Positions 59,426 through 64,000 of a stretch of DNA of 64,000 nt are shown piece by piece. Both the position numbers and the translations under genes were made by a program. The notes beneath the pieces are model-generated. The model did not search any database. It was not told the origin of the DNA and saw only the letters and a program-made list of their open reading frames with translations. Source of the stretch: Lojkania enalia. Its lineage: Eukaryota > Ascomycota > Dothideomycetes > Pleosporales. Position 1 is the first letter of the stretch. Each line of letters starts with the position of its first letter. Location: contig ML986643.1 of assembly GCA_010094045.1 (NCBI GenBank), positions 162,030 through 226,029 on the forward strand, read 5' to 3'.

Positions 59426-61614
59426 TACGTTACTTAGATCCTGGTCTAGAAAATTTAAAGAGCTACTTAAAGATAAACGTTATAGAGATAGTTTATAAAA
59501 CTACTTATTACTTTATATCTATTAAGGTTAGAGTATTATAGATAAGGTATAGTCTAATATATCCTTATTATAGCGATTAAGAGATTTAAGGAATTGTTAG
59601 TAATAGGTTTCTCTATACTAAAGGTCCTAAATTTTATCCTATAGCTATAGTTAAAAGCTAATATAATAAATAACTATAATAAAAGTACCTTATATACTAT
59701 AAGCTTCTAGAATAGATTTAAGATTATTATATAGTTAAATAAGTAACTATACTTTACGTCTATTTTTAAATAGTATTTACTTAATTTAAATCGACCCTTC
59801 TCTATTATAGCTTTTACTACTGTTAGCTAATCTAAGTTACTTTCTACATCTTTAACTAAATCTCTATTTATATTATCTAGAAAATTAAAGAGCCTATTAT
59901 ATATTTACTAAATATATTAGATCTAAAGCTTTATATTCTTACTAAATACTTTAGTTACTCTTTTAAAATTGTCGAGCAGGTCTATAATTAGTATTAAGTA
60001 GTATTATTTAGTAGCAGATAGTCGAAGTTACTAGAGATTATAGAAATCTACCTTAGTATTCTTATTATTACTAGATTTCTAAGTAGAGATCTTTAAGTAA
60101 ATTTTATATTAAAACTAGTTGTTAATATATTATTTAAAGCCTATCGCTTAATTATATATATTAAATATCGAATTCTATTAAGTTAGAACATCTCTTATTA
60201 TAGATAGCCGGTATTTAGGTGGTAGGGAGCCCTATAAAGTAATAAAACGCTTATAGTACTATAGTAATTAATCGATTACTTTATAAATAGCTTAAATCTA
60301 ACTAGAAATTAGTATATAATAACTATAATAACTAACTATAATAAAAAACTGTACCTTATAAAAAGAATTTAGAATAGAAATCTATATCTAGATCTTATTT
60401 ATATTACGTTGCTGTAAAGTTCCTCTATCTCCTATCTCTTTAGGGGGTGCGAACTTAAGATAGTAAATAATTTCCTAAATAATAAGATTAATAATATAAG
60501 TAAAATATAGAATTATATTCTTCTTATAGTTCTATTTAATACTATCTTCGCGTAGTTTCTCTTATATTATATATATAAGTATACTATTATTAGTAGTATT
60601 ATCGTAGGTAGCTACTAGTAATTATTGTTATATATTTATATTTGATAGAATATATAGTACTTCTATTACTATAGAAGTACTAGTATAGCTTTCTTAAATA
60701 GGGATAAAATTAAGTAGTCTCTTATAGAACTTCTAGTCCTAATTAATATAGTACCCTTTTACTATAAGAAAACTAAAGTAGTATTTTATAGACTAGATAT
60801 TAAATGCGATTAATATCTTTATACTTTAGCTAAAGTTATATAAAAGAGAGGACTAAACTACTATAACTTTATACTTAAATAGCCCTATAAAACTAAATCG
60901 GCTAATTAATATAGTACCTAATCGGAGAAACTAAATAAATTATTAAAAGGACGGGTAATCTACTATTTAGAAAGACTAGTTATTATTAATAATAATACGG
61001 ACTAGTTTATACTTAAAAGTACTAGTAGAGTATAGTAGTATAATTAAATCTTTATTATTAGGAGGCCTAGCTATAAGTATATAGAACCTATTATACTTAG
61101 AAGCTAGAATTCTTAGATAGATCTAAGATCTAAAGTAATTTATTAGATACTTTATACTATTATAATTCTTATTTAAATATATAAGTCGAAAACTATAGTA
61201 GTAATAGAATATAAATAGACAACTATCTAGAAATTATACAGCTTCCCCAAATTGTCTCTAGATCTTACTATAATAAGTAGCTAAATTCTACTTTAGTTTA
61301 TTAAGTATATTTAAAGGGTTCTAAACTTATAGTATTAATTTCTACTATACTATCTATATATTAATAAGTTCTATTACCCTCTATCTATCCTTTTTATCCC
61401 CTATCCGCGGATATATAATTAGCTAATAGGTTTCTTAGAAACCTTAATAGGAAATTAATAGAGTATTAATCGCGAGATACTAGATTTATATTAGTATTAA
61501 TATAACTATAATAAAACGCTGTAATAAAGAATAGTAGGAATATTATAATATTACGGGTATATAAGGAGTTAAGGTTAATAATTAAGAGTATCTAGCTATA
61601 AATTATATTTGTAG

Positions 61615-61650
<36 letters not shown>
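61615..61650. repeat. (ACT)12 trinucleotide microsatellite
   Basis: Twelve uninterrupted ACT units inside the AT-rich island. Confidence 0.95.
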
Positions 61651-61651
<1 letters not shown>

Positions 61652-61818
61652 ATATATATAAAACCCTAGTAAAATAGTAGTATATTATACTATTATATTA
61701 AGTATTTATTTTTAGAGATAATAAGTTTTATTACTAAATAGTATACTAATACTATACTCCTAATAGTATATAGAAGTCTACTATAGTATATTATAGAATA
61801 CCGTAGTCTAGAAAATAC

Positions 61819-61908
61819 TATAAAGTATAGTAAATTACTATTATATATTATAAAGTATAGCTAATTACTATTATATACTATAAAGTATAGTAAATTACTA
61901 TTATTTAA
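61819..61908. repeat. three tandem copies of a 30-bp unit
   Basis: Units start at 61819, 61849 and 61879 with exact 30-bp period (TATAAAGTATAG, TAAATTACTATTATA). Related partial copies (ACTATAA, ATACTAT) continue to about 61945. Differences between units are few. Confidence 0.85.
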
Positions 61909-62186
61909 CGTACTGTAATATACTATAAGATACTATAATATACTATCTAGAATCTAATAACTACTCTAGTCTATTTTACGATATACTACTATAGTCTATA
62001 ATATAGTATAATATACTACTCTAGTTAATTAAGTTTATATATATAGGGAAGTAGTATAAATAAAATTTATATAGTATTAGAGAAGTATATTAGATTTTCT
62101 TCTACTAACTACTAGTAGTAAGAACTAAGCTAATCCTTATTTATTAAAGTATTATTAACGTATAGTATAAGCGAGCTGATTACCTA

Positions 62187-62227
62187 AGCGAGCTAATTAT
62201 AATACTAAGACTATACTGAAATCGCGA
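62187..62227 (+). repeat. left terminal inverted repeat of transposon C
   Basis: 41 bp starting AGCGAGCTAATTATAATAC and ending AATCGCGA. It matches the reverse complement of 63960-64000 at 34 of 41 positions; most differences are transitions. An outer copy of the AAGCGAGCT word lies at about 62169-62177, so the true element end is probably there. Confidence 0.85.
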
Positions 62228-63959
62228 CTACTTTTCGTAAAATATTATACTTTCTTATATTCTATTATACTATATAGTATAGTAGCCTATTCTTCTATAT
62301 CTATAGTATCATTTTTACACGTCCGCGAGTTATATCTAGCCTCGCCGTACTACTTATAGTACCTTTAAGTCGGCTGGTCTCTATTAATACGCGCTTTCTT
62401 CCTACTCTTCTTCCTATTAGTACGAGCGCTAAACTCTTTTAGAGTAGTTAATTAAGCGCTTTCTTAAATTGTTAGGTTACTTTTCTTCTATATATACTTT
62501 CTTTTATACGATTAATATTATATAGCAGCCTTATTAACTACTTAAAGCTTAGTAACCTAAGCGTATAATAGTACGTTTTTATATATTATATATATAATAC
62601 CCTTTATAAACTATTTAAACGCTTCTATTATTAAAATAGATAAACTATCTAAATACTTTTAAACTCTTAATTAAACGTACGTAGATTAAGACCTAAATTT
62701 AATAGAATTACTTAGTATTTTTAACTCTTAAGGGGTATCTTTAACTGTAAAAGGTATTAGTATATATAGTTAAACTTTAAACTTTAATAGTATTACATCT
62801 AAATTAAATAGAACTAGACTAGCACCTTAAAAGCTATTTAAGATATTACTCTTCGTAATTACTATATTAAAAGCTGCTTTAAAGTAGGATAAGAACTCGA
62901 TTTTTATAATATAGTTAATATAACCGTACATTAGCTACTCGATTTAGCACCTATATATAATCTTTAAAGGCGAGAAACAACCTATATCTAGTAGCTACAG
63001 TAGGTATAATAAATGTAGAGGTATATAGAGAGTAATAATATTCTTTTCCTTATAGAGCTGCTTAAATTTAAACGAGTTATAGCTCTTATAGCTATTAAAA
63101 ATTAGCAATTAATACGTACTAATAGTACAATCCTTTATATACGCGTTAAAGTACTTTAACTACTTAATACTAATATTATTTATCGTCCAGCTGTTATTAG
63201 TAACCTATATAGCCTAGGTTAGTAGAATATCATCTTCTTTATACTATATAGAGAGGTAGTAGATACCTGTAAAGATAATAAAAGGTAGTATTACCTATTC
63301 TATCGCGTTAATACTCTAGATAACTATAGTCTACTCGCGATTATCTAGCTAGAGCTACTTTAGTTAATTCCGTCTCTTAATACTAGTAACTACTACTCCT
63401 ATCGATATTATATCTATTATAAAGCCTAATTCGTTGAAGTTATATATATTTTTATTAATAATACTATATTTAGCTTTTATATTCTATATAAGGTAGAACT
63501 AGCTTCTTATAACCTTAAAATTCTTATATTTAGCTCTTAAATAGTCGTACTTTTAATTAAATTTAACCTTAAGCTTAAGCGTATATTTAATAAAGTTCTC
63601 TACCCAGTTCTTTCTAACCTAGCTAGTAGAGTATATAGCTAGTAGTAAATTGGCTATATTTTAAATAGTAGTAAGCTATAGTAGAAATCCTCTTATATCT
63701 AGATCTAGTATATACTAAATAATCATCTACTTCTTAGTCTTACTAAGCTTTATTAAATTAGGCCGGTAATCGCGTTGTAGAACTATTTCTCGCCTTTATA
63801 TACTAAGTATACTTTAGGAGATATTATAGATTAATATAATACGATATATAGTTAGTATCGCGTTTTATTAAAGAGCTTAGAGTATAAGCTATATTCTAGC
63901 TTCTTTCTAAATTAATTCTACAGTTGTTAGTTGTAATATAATACTATAAAGTATAATTA

Positions 63960-64000
63960 TCGCGATTTTAGTAGAATTTTAGTATTATAATCAACTTGCT
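63960..64000 (-). repeat. right terminal inverted repeat of transposon C (cut by window end)
   Basis: The reverse complement starts AGCAAGTTGATTATAATAC and ends AATCGCGA, paired with 62187-62227. The outer AAGCGAGCT word of this end would lie just beyond base 64000. Confidence 0.85.

Larger units (their letters stand above)
52500..64000. repeat. AT-rich island saturated by RIP-type mutation
   Basis: From about 52.5 kb to the window end, TpA dominates, CpA and TpG are nearly absent, and long stretches contain only A, T and isolated CTAG/TAG words. Open frames vanish on both strands. Where homology can be read, the changes are C-to-T and G-to-A transitions, with frames intact but many TAG/TAA stops. 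This is the expected end product of RIP acting on stacked transposons. The start is approximate. The stretches 52500-54904, 55121-55574 and 58580-62168 hold no sequence I could assign. Confidence 0.88.
62169..64000 (-). mobile_element. Fot1/pogo (Tc1-mariner superfamily) DNA transposon C with TIRs, RIPed, right end at window edge
   Basis: The minus-strand reading spans a whole transposase. Blocks in order are DYRPNLIKLSKTKK, RGFLL and KNWVENFIKYTLKLKVKFN (CENP-B-type helix-turn-helix region, about 63.78-63.56 kb). Next are NIYNFNELGFIIDIISIGVVVT (63445-63385), then LPFIIFTGIYYLS and NNSWTINNISIK.LKYFN. LLIFNSYKSYNSF (about 63106-63070), IITLYIPLHLLYLL and LDIGCFSPLK follow. A C-terminal block RYYKYG.ARYNSRTCKND (about 62365-62310) resembles the usual zinc knuckle, with Cys read as Tyr. 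Two catalytic Asp codons read Asn (63435-63433, 63096-63094), and Trp codons are often stops. The TIRs are listed separately. Confidence 0.88.

Noticed and set aside
1..64000. CRISPR arrays, canonical tRNA or rRNA genes
   Set aside because: None seen. The DNA is eukaryotic and no cloverleaf with normal A/B spacing was found by eye.

Overview
The window looks like nuclear DNA of a filamentous ascomycete (Pezizomycotina). The genes have short spliceosomal introns (about 45-140 nt, GT...AG, CTAAC/CTAAT-like branch sites). The recognisable products are fungal: a Hos3-type histone deacetylase tail, a DUF1774 membrane protein, AP-1 beta-adaptin, EMC4, a CorA-like protein and a secreted class II-type peroxidase. 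The right end carries transposons altered by repeat-induced point mutation (RIP), a process of this group. I cannot fix the genus from sequence alone.

Layout. (1) About 1-19.0 kb is ordinary coding DNA. The left half (1-7.3 kb) holds housekeeping genes: a chromatin enzyme, a membrane protein, clathrin-adaptor traffic, and ER membrane insertion. From 7.6 to 19 kb the content becomes lineage-specific: a kinase-like gene with a broken paralogue beside it, a CorA-like membrane protein, a two-domain GFA protein and a secreted peroxidase, all on the minus strand. On the plus strand follows a calcineurin-like phosphoesterase whose metal-ligand motifs are all replaced. (2) About 19.0-52.5 kb has an assembly gap (100 N after 17 G) and then about 33 kb without a convincing intact gene. 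It holds three solo LTRs of one family, each with a perfect 5-bp target duplication, a copia gag remnant whose stop codons are mostly TAG, and three minus-strand RNA polymerase III-like units (A box, B box, T-run), one with an 18-bp G.U-containing hairpin. (3) About 52.5-64 kb is an extremely AT-rich island dominated by TA steps and almost without CpA/TpG. Through the mutations I can still read a copia pol 3' half and three Fot1/pogo-type transposases. The last one has 41-bp terminal inverted repeats and reaches the window edge.

Functionally, the housekeeping genes do not form one pathway; AP-1 and EMC both serve the secretory system. The minus-strand group at 7.6-15.7 kb is not an evident biosynthetic cluster and is best read as accessory genes on the flank of a transposon-rich compartment. 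The observations most worth checking are the motif-stripped phosphoesterase, the pol III-like hairpin unit at 32.7-32.9 kb, and the sharp contrast between the non-RIPed gene desert and the RIPed island beside it.
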